Below are positions 10,034-18,071 of a stretch of DNA of 64,000 nucleotides, in pieces. The stretch's first letter is position 1. Every line of letters starts with the position of its first letter. The stretch lies in assembly GCA_018399135.1 (NCBI GenBank), contig JAGYPB010000009.1, positions 1 to 64,000 of the forward strand, in the 5' to 3' direction. The DNA comes from Deltaproteobacteria bacterium (GTDB taxonomy: Bacteria > Desulfobacterota > Desulfuromonadia > Desulfuromonadales > Geopsychrobacteraceae). The translations under genes and the position numbers were made by a program. The notes beneath the pieces were generated by a model. It did not search any database. It was not told where the DNA came from and worked only from the letters and a program-made list of their open reading frames with translations.

Positions 10034-10049
10034 TTGCCGGCCGGATAAG

Positions 10050-10811
10050 GTGTGTTTTGTCCCGCTTCATTGGCTTTGCTTGATCGCCGTAACCGTTGTG
10101 GTTGCTGGCAGGCTGTCATCGTGGGTCTACCATATCGTTGAGCCGGGCCAAACTCTTCCGTATCAGTCGAACCTATGGGGTTGATCGTGATTATCTGGCC
10201 CGTATTAACAATATTTCTGATCCTACACAATTGCGATCTGGAACCAGGCTATATATCCCGGGAGCGAGTCAACAACGCCGTGTTGAGGTCGTAACAGCGC
10301 CATCTGCTCCTGCTACCACGACTCGATTCAGCACCCGCGCTCAGCCACCACCGCGATCATCTTCGCCCCCGTCTACCTAAACCCCGCACCCCCGTCCAGC
10401 GCCCGTGCCCGCTACGCCACCGACAACGGCAAGCGTGCCGCAAAAGAAACTTGGCTGGCCCCCAAAGGGCGAGTTGTCAGGCAGTTCAGCTCTGCAGCCG
10501 AGGCGGGCGCGGGGCGTGGTATTGAAATAGCCGCAAAGTCAGGCACATCTGTATTAGCTGCTGAGGCCGGGCGGTTATCTATAGCGGTGACGGGGTTAGG
10601 TGGCTACGGGCATCTGGTGATATTACAGCATGACAATCAACTTTTACGGTCTATGGTTTCAATCAGCGCAACCTGGTAAATCAGGGGGTATTTGTTAGCA
10701 GGGGCGATAGAATTGCTCTATCGGGTACGCCCTGCAGGAGGGGAGCCACGCTTGCATTTTTGAGGTTCAGGGATCAGGTAGAGCCGCAATCCCCAATTGT
10801 ATCTTCCTTAG
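10050..10811 (+). pseudogene. nlpD: NlpD-like LysM/M23 lipoprotein (frameshifted)
   Basis: NlpD-type proteins are outer-membrane lipoproteins with a LysM peptidoglycan-binding domain and an M23 (LytM) domain that activates amidases at division. A lipobox-like LLAGC is visible near 10100. It is followed in other frames by the LysM repeat (RISRTYGVDRDYLARINNISD...LYIPGA), a proline/threonine-rich linker, then LytM pieces (WPPKGRVV, GGYGHLVILQHDN, FNQRNLVNQG). RNPQLYLP with TAG at 10809-10811 is the typical M23 ending. The start is uncertain because of indels. Position directly before rpoS matches the classic nlpD-rpoS arrangement. Confidence 0.75.
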
Positions 10812-10854
10812 TGGTCACTGTGTATATAGGAAAACCAGGATTTGGAGTTTATTA

Positions 10855-11815
10855 ATGAGCAGATACGATTCAGAAGAGGATCCGATGAGTTGGATGGCTC
10901 GTCCGAAGATGAGGTCGCTGCTGCACCAGGATGCTGATATCGGGGATGACGAAGAAGAGAAAGAATACCAATCTGACGATGAGTCATCAACGGCCGACGC
11001 GATCAAGATCTATCTGAAAGATATTCAGAAAAGTCAGCTGTTAACAGCTGCACAGGAATGTGAACTGGCCGAATTGATTGCCGACGGTGATGAAAAAGCC
11101 AGGCAAAGATGATCGAATCGAATCTTGCGGCTGGTTGGGTGAAAATCGCCAAGCGCCATATGAATCGAGGACTCCCGTTTCTGGATTTGATCGAAGAAGT
11201 GAAGAGGGGTTGATCAAGGCTGTTGAAAAGTTCAAGGTCAGTAAGGGGTGCCGTTTTTCAACCTATGCTACATGGTGTGGGATTTTCCGTCAGTCGATTG
11301 AACGCCCTGGTGAACAGAGCTGACAATACGATTACCGTACATGTCGCTGACGAAATCAGCAAGACTGTCAAGGTTACCCGTGAACTGGTTCATACCTCAA
11401 TCGCGATCCTAGTGCCGCTGAAATTGCTCATGCCATGGGTGTTGACGAAGCCAAGGTTCATAAAATGCTTGTGCTGCTAAGAAAGACCTATTCAATTGAA
11501 CACCCATGGGGGATAACAGCGGTTACACTTTAATCGATACGGTCGAAGATACAAACTCCGGGTAGATCCAGCCAGCACCATCGAAGATGTTGATCTTTTT
11601 GCCATGTTCTTGAACTGATGGAGGATTTGACCAAAACCGAGCGGAAATTCTGATGATGCGTTTTGGCCTTGATGATTCTAAGCCTCAAACTCTTGAGATA
11701 CCCATAGGGCAACTTTTGAGTGACCCGTGAGCGTATTCGCCAGATAGAAGCCAAAAGTCTGGGAACCCTGCGCAAGGCCGCACAACAGAGGTTGATGCCG
11801 TCTGAACGGGAATAG
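10855..11815 (+). pseudogene. rpoS: RNA polymerase sigma factor RpoS (frameshifted)
   Basis: A group 2 sigma-70 factor for stationary-phase and stress promoters. The first 85 residues are in frame, with an acidic N-terminus and region 1.2/2.1 DAIKIYLKDIQKSQLLTAAQECELAEL. The frame breaks at about 11103, where caaag should be caaaag. Region 2 (FKVSKGCRFSTYATW...RQSIER), region 3 (EISKTVKVTRELVHT) and region 4 (RERIRQIEAKSLGTLRKAAQQRL) are then recovered in other frames, ending PSERE-TAG at 11815. GGAG lies 9 nt before the ATG. Loss of such a regulator together with all its neighbours is less likely than sequence error. Confidence 0.85.
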
Positions 11816-11836
11816 CATTTTTATGGGAGAACAATG

Positions 11837-12381
11837 ATGGAAGAGTTGAAAAATATTATTCGTGATATCCCCGATTTTCCTAAAAAAAGGGATTATCTTC
11901 AAAGATGTCACCACCTTGCTGGCCGATGCAAAAAGTTATCAGCGGATGATTGACTTGCTAGCCCATCGCTATATCGGCGAAAAAATTGATCAGATTGTCG
12001 GCATTGAAGCCCGCGGATTTATTCTGGGGCAGCATTCTGGCGTATAAACTAGGTACCGGTATCACTCTGTGCGAAAGTCGGGAAAAACTCCCCTACAAAA
12101 CTCATCAGGTGACCTATGATCTTGAGTATGGCAGCGATGTCCTTGAAATCCATGAAGACGCCTCTGCTAAAGGCGATAGGGTCATTATTGCCGATGATCT
12201 GCTTGCTACCGGCGGCACCATGGCCGCGGTTATTAACTTCAACCGTACAGGTGCTGACCTGGTTGAATGTGCTTTTCTGGCAGAACTGGAATTTCTCAAT
12301 GGTCGCAGTAAACTTCCAGAGGACAAAGGTTTTCAGTCTGTTGACGTTCTGATTGCGGCGTCACCGGGTTGCCCCAACTAG
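11837..12381 (+). pseudogene. apt: adenine phosphoribosyltransferase (frameshifted)
   Basis: A purine salvage enzyme: adenine plus PRPP gives AMP. GGGAGA precedes tandem ATGs at 11834/11837. The protein reads [28 protein letters not shown] once one A is dropped from a run of seven at 11882-11888. It becomes [14 protein letters not shown] once one G is dropped from GGGG near 12027. The PRPP-binding motif VIIADDLLATGGTM is intact, and the corrected length (about 180 residues) is normal. Both breaks are homopolymer over-calls. tRNA-Arg follows 26 nt downstream. Confidence 0.85.
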
Positions 12382-12406
12382 CGGATTCATGTATAAGCCT
12401 TCATAC

Positions 12407-12480
12407 GACCCCCATAGCTCAGCTGGATAGAGCGACTCCTCCTAAGGAGTATTGAGGTTCGAATCCTCCTGGGGTCGCCA
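12407..12480 (+). tRNA. tRNA-Arg (CCT), with apparent indels
   Basis: It has a D-arm gctc-agctggata-gagc, anticodon stem actcc/ggagt, T-loop ttcgaat and encoded 3' CCA. The stem encloses only six loop bases (tcctaa) instead of seven; adding one C gives ctCCTaa, the normal CCU-anticodon loop. The 5' acceptor has one C too many (gaccccca against tggggtc), and the T-stem lacks a G (gagg for ggagg). Each fault is a homopolymer length change, so the real gene is probably intact. Confidence 0.85.
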
Positions 12481-12505
12481 TTTTTATTATATATTAATAA
12501 ATTGA

Positions 12506-12639
12506 CAGGAGGATTCGAAGCGCAGCGAACGTGTTGACTGAATGTTAGAAGAGCGGTCATGGATGGCCGCGGCAGAGCGTAGGGGAGCCGACGCAGGAAC
12601 CGCCGTGATGGCGGTGACGTAGTGGGCGAATCCTCCCTG
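12506..12639. repeat. about 130-bp element bounded by inverted repeats that mimic the tRNA T-arm
   Basis: The left end caggaggattcg (12506-12517) and right end cgaatcctccctg (12627-12639) are inverted repeats, perfect over 10 bp and 12 bp if one C is ignored. The same right-end sequence occurs in tRNA-Arg (cgaatcctcctgg, 12460-12472). The interior is rich in short GC-rich hairpins, such as aaccgccgtgatggcggt. No convincing ORF spans it. It may be a tRNA-linked repeat family, a structured RNA or a mini mobile element. Confidence 0.55.
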
Positions 12640-12657
12640 GTCGTGCCGGGTAGCATA

Positions 12658-12702
12658 AGAAAAACGGCTGTTCAGGAGTGATCTTGACAGCTGTTTTTCT
12701 TA
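12658..12702. terminator. bidirectional terminator
   Basis: agaaaaacggctgt pairs with acagctgtttttct over 14 positions (one G-T wobble) around a 15-nt loop, with T-runs on both strands. It lies between plus-strand apt/tRNA-Arg and the minus-strand SMR gene and could serve both. Confidence 0.8.
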
Positions 12703-12771
12703 TTTCTGACATATGAATTCACCGCACCCACCATCACCCGTCTGGTGATCATGTCGTAAGCCATCAGGGGT

Positions 12772-13133
12772 TTAGCCGTAACGCCTGATCGACGCTCTTA
12801 TTACTGTGGTACCGCTTTGAGAGAAGACATTTAACACGATAACGCCCGCAACGATCAGCAATATCCCGATTATCGCGGCAGCATCCAACTTGACCAAAAC
12901 CACCCAGGCAATCAGGGAAATCAACGCAATGCCGACACTCCGACCAGATGGCATAAGCACACCCACCGGGATGGTCTTTGAGGGTTAAGGAGAGAAAGAA
13001 AAGGCGGTTGAGTAGCCGATGACGACAATCACCGACGGCCACAGGCGGGTAAACCCTTCTGCTGACTTTAAAGCCGACGTTCCAATGACTTCGCTGACGA
13101 TGGCTGCCGAGAGGAAACCCACTGTTGCATCAT
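12772..13133 (-). pseudogene. SMR-family efflux transporter (frameshifted)
   Basis: A small four-helix proton-coupled exporter of cationic drugs (EmrE/Qac type). On the minus strand the pieces read [25 protein letters not shown] (with the essential membrane Glu), then a second helix ending SLTLK, then IPVG, SVGIALISLIAWVVL, KLDAAAIIGILLIVAGVIVLNVFSQ. They fall in two or three frames, broken for example near the Met start and around 12975. The total length (about 110-120 residues) is right for SMR. The sequence resembles the Qac rather than the guanidinium-exporter subtype, which is a judgement by eye. Confidence 0.75.
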
Positions 13134-13187
13134 CACACACCCTTTGTGGTTAGAGACGTGTCCGCCTGAATGAAACGGATCTGAAAT

Positions 13188-13227
13188 AAAAACCCTCGTG
13201 CGGAGGGGGTGCACGAAGGGTTTTTTT
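13188..13227. terminator. bidirectional intrinsic terminator in the SMR upstream region
   Basis: aaaaaccctcgtgc pairs with gcacgaagggttttttt, with one bulge, and T-runs exist in both orientations. On the minus strand it lies about 55 nt upstream of the SMR start, so it could be an attenuator. The rest of the gene-free stretch 13134-13462 shows no aptamer or promoter that I recognise. Confidence 0.65.
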
Positions 13228-13462
13228 GGAAGCTGCATGAGCCCCCTGATTGAAAGACTACCCCAGCCGGGACTTTGGGGCAAGTAATAATCGACAGAAA
13301 AGCTGCACCCCAACCAGACGCACCGACGTTACGAATTGGGTAGATGAATGAACAGGCTGAAGGGCTGACGAGCTTCGATAAATAAAAAAGGATCTTTTCA
13401 CAAAGCGCATTTGCTGTGCTATGACACTATGTGCAGGATGCGAATATACTTACTTGAACGGT

Positions 13463-14425
13463 ATGTTGTTGTCCAAACTTACGCCCCCTGATGTTCAGGA
13501 TCGTTCTGACTTTATGCGCAGACTCTTCATTATTCTGATTCCTTTTATGTTCGTTTTTCTCTGACACTGGCTTTATTGCCGCCAAATATGCTCTGGCCTT
13601 TTATCGAGCCCTTGTTTTCTGTTGATCAGATGGTGCTGACGATTGTTGCCTTTCTGGTGCTATGTCAGGTTTTCCGCGCCGGGCGTCTGACAGGGTACTC
13701 AGACTGGTCACCAGATGATTGCCGGATTACTGATCCACGGAACCTATCTCGGTGGCGTTTTTGCGGCCATTAAATGGGGGATGCCGCAGGAGTCACAGCG
13801 ATTATTGTCGGAGTGCAACCCGTTCTGACGGCCGCAGTGGGGCGCTTCTGGCTGGGAGAATCCTGAGGAGGGTACAGTGGTTAGTTTGTTGCTCGGGTTG
13901 GCGGGCGTGACCACCGTGCTGCTCAGCAGTAATCGACCTGATAGTTTTGAATTTTCCTGGCCTGCAACGTTCGCAGCCTTGATGGCTCTGATCGGTATAT
14001 CCTTAGGTACACTTTTATCAAAAGCGTTTTGGAAAAATATCAATCTGCTGGCTGGTTCCTTGTAGTCACTACATCGGGGCGGCTGCTTTAATGGCATTGC
14101 TGGCAGGTTTGTTTGAAGACTGGCACATTGAATGGGATGTGCAACTGATCCTCGCACTTGCCTGGCTGGTTTTCGGAATATCGGTCGTAGCCATCCTGCC
14201 GCTGATGTACATGATCCGTGAAGGGGAAACGTCCCGCGTGTCGTCAGCTATTTTTATCTGGTTCCTCCCGGGTGGCGGCCAGGAAGCCTGGCTGCTATTT
14301 GATGAAACCCTGACCATCCCAGGCATCTGTGCCATGGTTGTCACCGTTCTCGGAGTGTACCTCGTGACCAAAAACAAGCTGTCATCCAAAAGTCCCCAGT
14401 TAAGCGGAACGCTCAGAGCAACAAA
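13463..14425 (+). pseudogene. EamA/DMT-family transporter (frameshifted)
   Basis: A drug/metabolite transporter of ten predicted transmembrane helices; substrate unknown. In-order pieces are TGFIAAKYAL, the helix MVLTIVAFLVLCQVFRAGRL, GTYLGGVFAAIKWGMPAGVTAIIVGVQPVLTAAVGRFWLGE (the typical EamA repeat end), GLAGVTTVLLSSN, FAALMALIGISLGTL, ILALAWLVFGISVVAILPLMYMIREGETSRVSS, and a last helix TLTIPGICAMVVTVLGVYLVTKNK. They occupy all three frames. The start is uncertain (ATG at 13463 or 13514). It lies between two tRNA genes with SMR and umuDC, which suggests accessory DNA. Confidence 0.75.
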
Positions 14426-14475
14426 TAGACAATCTGGCAAGTTTCGAGATCATCGTGCTGCCAAAAGGAGAGGTC

Positions 14476-14884
14476 ATGGATCAGAGTGTCAAAATCCCCC
14501 AGTTTACTGACGATCAGGTCGCTGCCGGCTTCCCCAGTCCCGCTGCCGATTACTGCGAGAGCCGTCTGGATCTCAATGATCTGTGTGTGAAACACCCGGC
14601 CGCGACGTTTTTTGTCCGGGCCCAAGGATTCCATGATCGATGCCGGTATCTTCCCCGGAGATGTCATTGTGGTGGATCGGTCGCTCACCGCCAAGCATGG
14701 TGATATCGTTATTGCACCTTCAACGGTGAGCACACCATCAAAAAGTTTGAAACCAAACCGACCTTACGATTGGTGCCGATGAACAGCAACTACACGCCCA
14801 TCGAGATACCCGAAGGCACTGACTTTCAGATTTTCGTCGCTTACTCACACGGTTCATGCCCCGCAGAACCTGGGTGAATCATGA
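14476..14884 (+). pseudogene. umuD: UmuD-like SOS protease/polymerase subunit (frameshifted)
   Basis: UmuD is a LexA-like serine protease that cleaves itself and then joins UmuC as DNA polymerase V. The ATG at 14476 follows AAAGGAGAGG. The first frame runs through GFPSPAADYCESRLDLNDLCVKHPAATFFVRAQG. The catalytic-serine segment SMIDAGIFPGDVIVVDRSLTAKHGDIV and the lysine segment HTIKKFETKPTLRLVPMNSNY continue in other frames. It ends QNLGES-TGA at 14882-14884, overlapping the umuC start. No LexA box is evident upstream, although LexA sites in this group differ from the enterobacterial one. Confidence 0.82.
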
Positions 14885-16145
14885 TGCACTGGTCGATTGC
14901 AACAACTTCTATGTCAGCTGTGAACGACTTTCAGCCCTCGCCAGCTGAGTGGCTCAGCCGGTGGTGGTTCTGTCCAACAACGATGGCTGTGTTGTTGCCC
15001 GTAGCCCTTGAAGCCAAAATCCTTGGGATCAAGATGGCGGTACCTGCCTTCCAGATTGCCGATCTGACTGAAAAAGCACAACATCAAGGTCTACTTTCCA
15101 ACTACGCCCTCACTTAAGCGATATTTCCTCCCGGGTGATGGGCGACCCTTGAATCCCTGGCACCACAGATCGAAGTCGAGCTCCATCGATGAAGCCTCTG
15201 ACCTGGCGGGGTTTTCCCGGATGGGCTCTTCGGAGGACTATGGTCGTATGGTGCAGCAGACATTAAACAGCATATCGGCGTCCCGGTTTGAAGCCGGGAT
15301 TGCTCCTACCAAAACTCTGCAAAACTGGCCAATCATGCGGCCAAAACCTACAAGGCAACCGGCGGGGTGGTCGATCTGTCCTGTTTCGAGCGGCAACAGA
15401 AACTGACAGAGCTTGCTGCCCGTCGGTGAAATCTGGGCGGGCCGCAAGACCAGCCCAGAAGCTGCTACAGCAAGGCATAAAAACCGTCCTGCAGCTATCC
15501 TGGTAAGTGATACCACCAGAGCGCGCAGAATCGGCTCTATCAATCTGGTCAAAACCATCGATGAGCTCAACGGGATCATCCGTTACGCCATGGAAGAAGA
15601 GCCCGATACCCGCAAGAGTTGATGTGCTCGCGCTCCTTTTGCCGAAAAATGACCGACCATGACACCTTGCGCCAAACCATCTGCAGTTTGCTGCTCGTGC
15701 TGCTGAACGCCTGCGCAGCGAAAAACCTCGGCCTGTCGCAGTCGTCCAGGTCTTTATCCGTACTCCAGCCAGTTCAACAGCAATGGATCCCACGTACTCC
15801 AACAGCTACTGCCAAGCTCTCCACACCCACCAGCGATACCCGCACCATCACCATGACCTGCACCGACTTGTTCGATCTCCATCTGGAAAGAGGGTTACCG
15901 CCATGCCGCCCGGCGTGATGCTTGGAGAGTTTTGTGACCAGGCAGCCATCCAGCATGATCTGTTTACCGATCACACCGCCCCGCTGAAATGACAGCCTGA
16001 TGTGCGCGGTCGATAAATCAATCAAGCGAGCCGCAGTAAGGTCTGGTTTGCCGGTCAACGTTCCCGGAAGGACTGGTTCATGAAACGCGCCAATCTGTCT
16101 CCCGGCTACACCACCCGCTGGAGGGATATCCCAAAGGTGAGTTAG
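14881..16145 (+). pseudogene. umuC: UmuC-like Y-family DNA polymerase (frameshifted)
   Basis: The error-prone translesion polymerase subunit. Pieces in several frames spell the family: LVDCNNFYVSCERL, VVVLSNNDGCVVARS, EAKILGIKMAVPAFQI, IEVYSIDEAFLDLAGF (catalytic DE), CAGIAPTKTLAKLANHAAK, GIKTVLQLS and DTLRQTICSF. The C-terminal region has SPGYTTRWRDIP before TAG at 16143-16145. The corrected length (about 420 residues) matches UmuC. It starts inside the umuD stop (ATGA-type overlap), so the two form one operon. Ten or so indels are needed. Confidence 0.82.
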
Positions 16146-16329
16146 TCGTGAAGAGGCGTGCACTGTCTGACACTTTTTTTATAGTTTATTTGTAACTATT
16201 CGCAGTGGGCAGTAAAAATGCAAATCGTGTCTGTTCAGCACACCAAGCAGGTGCGCAATCAGCCACGATATAATTGTAGCCACGATTCCAGCGGCCAGGA
16301 GGTCGTCTTTGGGTTACGACAACAAGCAA

Positions 16330-16358
16330 TTGACAGATCAACAGGTTGCTGTTATAAA
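16330..16358 (+). promoter_or_regulatory. sigma-70 promoter for tRNA-Val
   Basis: TTGACA (16330-16335), a 17-nt spacer and TATAAA (16353-16358) lie 12 nt upstream of the tRNA. This is the best sigma-70 consensus match I found in the window. The rest of 16146-16329 has an isolated TATAAT (16269-16274) but no gene. Confidence 0.8.
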
Positions 16359-16370
16359 AACGCCTCATGC

Positions 16371-16445
16371 GGGCGGGTTAGCTCAAAGGAGAGCATCTGG
16401 CCCACACGCGAAGGGTCACTGGTTCGATCCCAGTACCGCCCACCA
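16371..16445 (+). tRNA. tRNA-Val (probably CAC), damaged sequence
   Basis: The acceptor gggcggg/accgccc, T-arm actgg-ttcgatc-ccagt and encoded CCA are clear. The D-loop is short (gctc-aaaggag-agc), and the anticodon arm tctggcccacacgcgaagg does not pair as written. The expected form would be close to tctgc-ctCACac-gcaga. The anticodon is therefore most likely CAC (Val), but the arm is unreliable here. A strong promoter upstream and a strong terminator downstream argue for a functional gene with local errors. Confidence 0.7.
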
Positions 16446-16453
16446 AAAACACG

Positions 16454-16488
16454 AGACTCAGGCTTACGACTTGAGTCTTTTTTTTTTT
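16454..16488 (+). terminator. intrinsic terminator after tRNA-Val
   Basis: agactca pairs with tgagtct around an 11-nt loop, followed by about a dozen T residues. Confidence 0.88.
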
Positions 16489-16526
16489 GTTCAGGCTCTG
16501 ATACCTGCTTAAAAGGATGATAAATC

Positions 16527-16691
16527 ATGCGTTATATCTGCACCTGCTGTGGCTATAAAAAGTTTATGACCCCGAGCAGGGTGATGCTCTGAATAATGTT
16601 CTTCCTGGTGGCAGAATTTGCCGATTTGCCGCCGGAATGGGTGTGCCCTTTGTGTTACGCAGAACGGGATCAGTTCGACCCTCTGGATTAG
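16527..16691 (+). pseudogene. rubredoxin (two compensating frameshifts)
   Basis: A small cytoplasmic electron carrier with one Fe(Cys)4 site. The start MRYICTCCGY holds the first CxxCGY knuckle. The second, PPEWVCPLCYAERDQFDPLD, ends at TAG 16689-16691 in the same frame as the start. The middle is shifted by at least two cancelling indels (for example tataaaaagtttatgacc for a Y-K-VYDP-like segment). From ATG to stop is 165 nt, or 54 residues, exactly the usual rubredoxin size, so the gene is probably intact in reality. Confidence 0.85.
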
Positions 16692-16880
16692 CTGGAGGGT
16701 ATCTGTTCAGCACAGGATCGGGGATCCTATGTCAAGGGACGCTTTTCGTCATCCATGACCGCTTGTTGTCGCCGTCCATGGCGACAAACACCCTTGCCAC
16801 AGGAACCCTGATCCTGCGCAAGGACTACAGCTGAATAGTTACGCTGGAGGTAGAAATCTCTTTTATGCAGACGTTTAGCT
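16692..16880. other. gene-free stretch with hairpin and a repeated 33-bp motif
   Basis: It contains an 8-bp perfect hairpin, ttgtcgcc-gtccat-ggcgacaa (16766-16787), without a T-run. It also contains tgttcagcac...cctatgtcaag (16704-16730), whose closest relative in the window is at 19471-19497. No convincing coding region was found. The convergent minus-strand aminotransferase ends at 16881. Confidence 0.4.
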
Positions 16881-18038
16881 CTACAGCTGTTTCAATCGCT
16901 CGATCAATTCACCAATCTGATTTGTTTCTATGTTACCGAAAGCCAGGCGTAAATAAGACTTGAGGCCGGGGCCGAAGGCTTCCCCCGGCAGACAAATGAT
17001 TCCCGCCTTGTCCAGCAGGTTGCGTGCGGCCTGGCGACTGTTCATGTCGCCCCAGGGATGTTTGATCCAGGCGAAAAAAGAACCACTGGCGATTAATTCA
17101 AATTCATTGATGCCGGCGCTGAAGCTCGCAGTAACGGCGGCATGGCGCTGTTGCATTATCACCGTGTTTTCCACAATCCAGCTATCCAGATGACAACATC
17201 CATACTGCAGCGCCAGTTGGGTCGGGCGCGGCTGACAGACCACCATGCTGTCCTGGATTTTTAATGCTTGTTCGATTAGTTCAGCACTGCCGATCAGGGC
17301 GCCACAGCGTAGGCCGGTCAGAGCAAAGGTTTTTCCGAAAGAAGCGATATGAACAAAGTGGTGATGCCAGTTGCTGCGGGTAAAGAGTTGGTGCGGTGTG
17401 GAGCCGATGAAGCAATTATAGGTTTCGTCAATGAGCAGCACAATTGAGCGCGACTGCGCCAGATCAAAAAGTTGTTCCAGTTGCTGCGGTGGGATAATTG
17501 CCCCGGTGGGGTTGCTGGGCGACACCAGCAGAATCGCACGGGTTCTGGGGGTGATTTTTTCTTCAATGGCGGCAAGGTTCGGCAATCCACCGCTGTTTGC
17601 ATCGAAGGGAATATATTGCGAATTGACCCCATAGCTTTGCAGCGCCATCAAATGATCAAAATAGGCCGGCAGGGGAACGATCACTTCATCCCCAGGCTGG
17701 CACAGGCACAGCATGGCGAGCCAAAATGCCTGGCTGGCACCGATAGTCAGACAAATCTGGTCGGGGTAGAGAACACTCTGGTAGTGGCGTTGATACCAAT
17801 GGCACAGATCAGCTCGAACCTCTGCTAACCCCTCATCAGGGCTGTAGCGATAGGTGGCCGGGTCATCGAGGGCTTGGTGCAGATGAGCAATGAGCTCAGG
17901 TGCCGGCGGATAGTTGGGTACCGCCTGACAGAGATCGAGTAATGGATATTTAGCAGCGGTATCACATTCACCAAGCCAGCTTTTGACTTCGGTAATTGGC
18001 GGTGCTTGTATCTGTCGTAACCAGCTGTTGATGTTCAT
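16881..18038 (-). CDS. PLP-dependent aminotransferase (class I/II)
   Basis: A fold-type I aminotransferase of 385 residues. PLP-site features are visible: SPSNPTG (substrate/cofactor loop), LIDETYNCF (Asp binding the pyridine nitrogen) and SFGKTFALTGLRCG carrying the Schiff-base lysine. The C-terminal part has LPGEAFGPGLKSYLRLAFG. It resembles aspartate/aromatic aminotransferases, and the substrate cannot be fixed from sequence. The MTHFR-like and AMMECR1 genes lie upstream on the same strand with short gaps and may share a transcript. First fully clean gene after the error-rich patch. Confidence 0.9.
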   Translation of the reverse strand: MNINSWLRQIQAPPITEVKSWLGECDTAAKYPLLDLCQAVPNYPPAPELIAHLHQALDDPATYRYSPDEGLAEVRADLCHWYQRHYQSVLYPDQICLTIGASQAFWLAMLCLCQPGDEVIVPLPAYFDHLMALQSYGVNSQYIPFDANSGGLPNLAAIEEKITPRTRAILLVSPSNPTGAIIPPQQLEQLFDLAQSRSIVLLIDETYNCFIGSTPHQLFTRSNWHHHFVHIASFGKTFALTGLRCGALIGSAELIEQALKIQDSMVVCQPRPTQLALQYGCCHLDSWIVENTVIMQQRHAAVTASFSAGINEFELIASGSFFAWIKHPWGDMNSRQAARNLLDKAGIICLPGEAFGPGLKSYLRLAFGNIETNQIGELIERLKQL

Positions 18039-18071
18039 GGGCCTATCCGTTTCACTGGTTGTAAAATGACG

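Noticed and set aside
10381-10854. Apparent non-coding gap before rpoS
   Set aside because: The M23 domain of the NlpD-like protein can be read across it in shifting frames, ending RNPQLYLP-stop at 10811.
8350-16691. Massive pseudogenization or a degraded prophage
   Set aside because: Protein fragments remain highly conserved, indels are mostly single-base homopolymer changes, and tRNAs and rpoS are hit equally; sequence error is simpler.
16692-16880. GEMM (cyclic-di-GMP) riboswitch
   Set aside because: The cac/ggg/cctgtg strings resemble parts of the motif superficially, but the conserved GAAA tetraloop and its receptor, and the GGACGCAAAGCC core, are absent.
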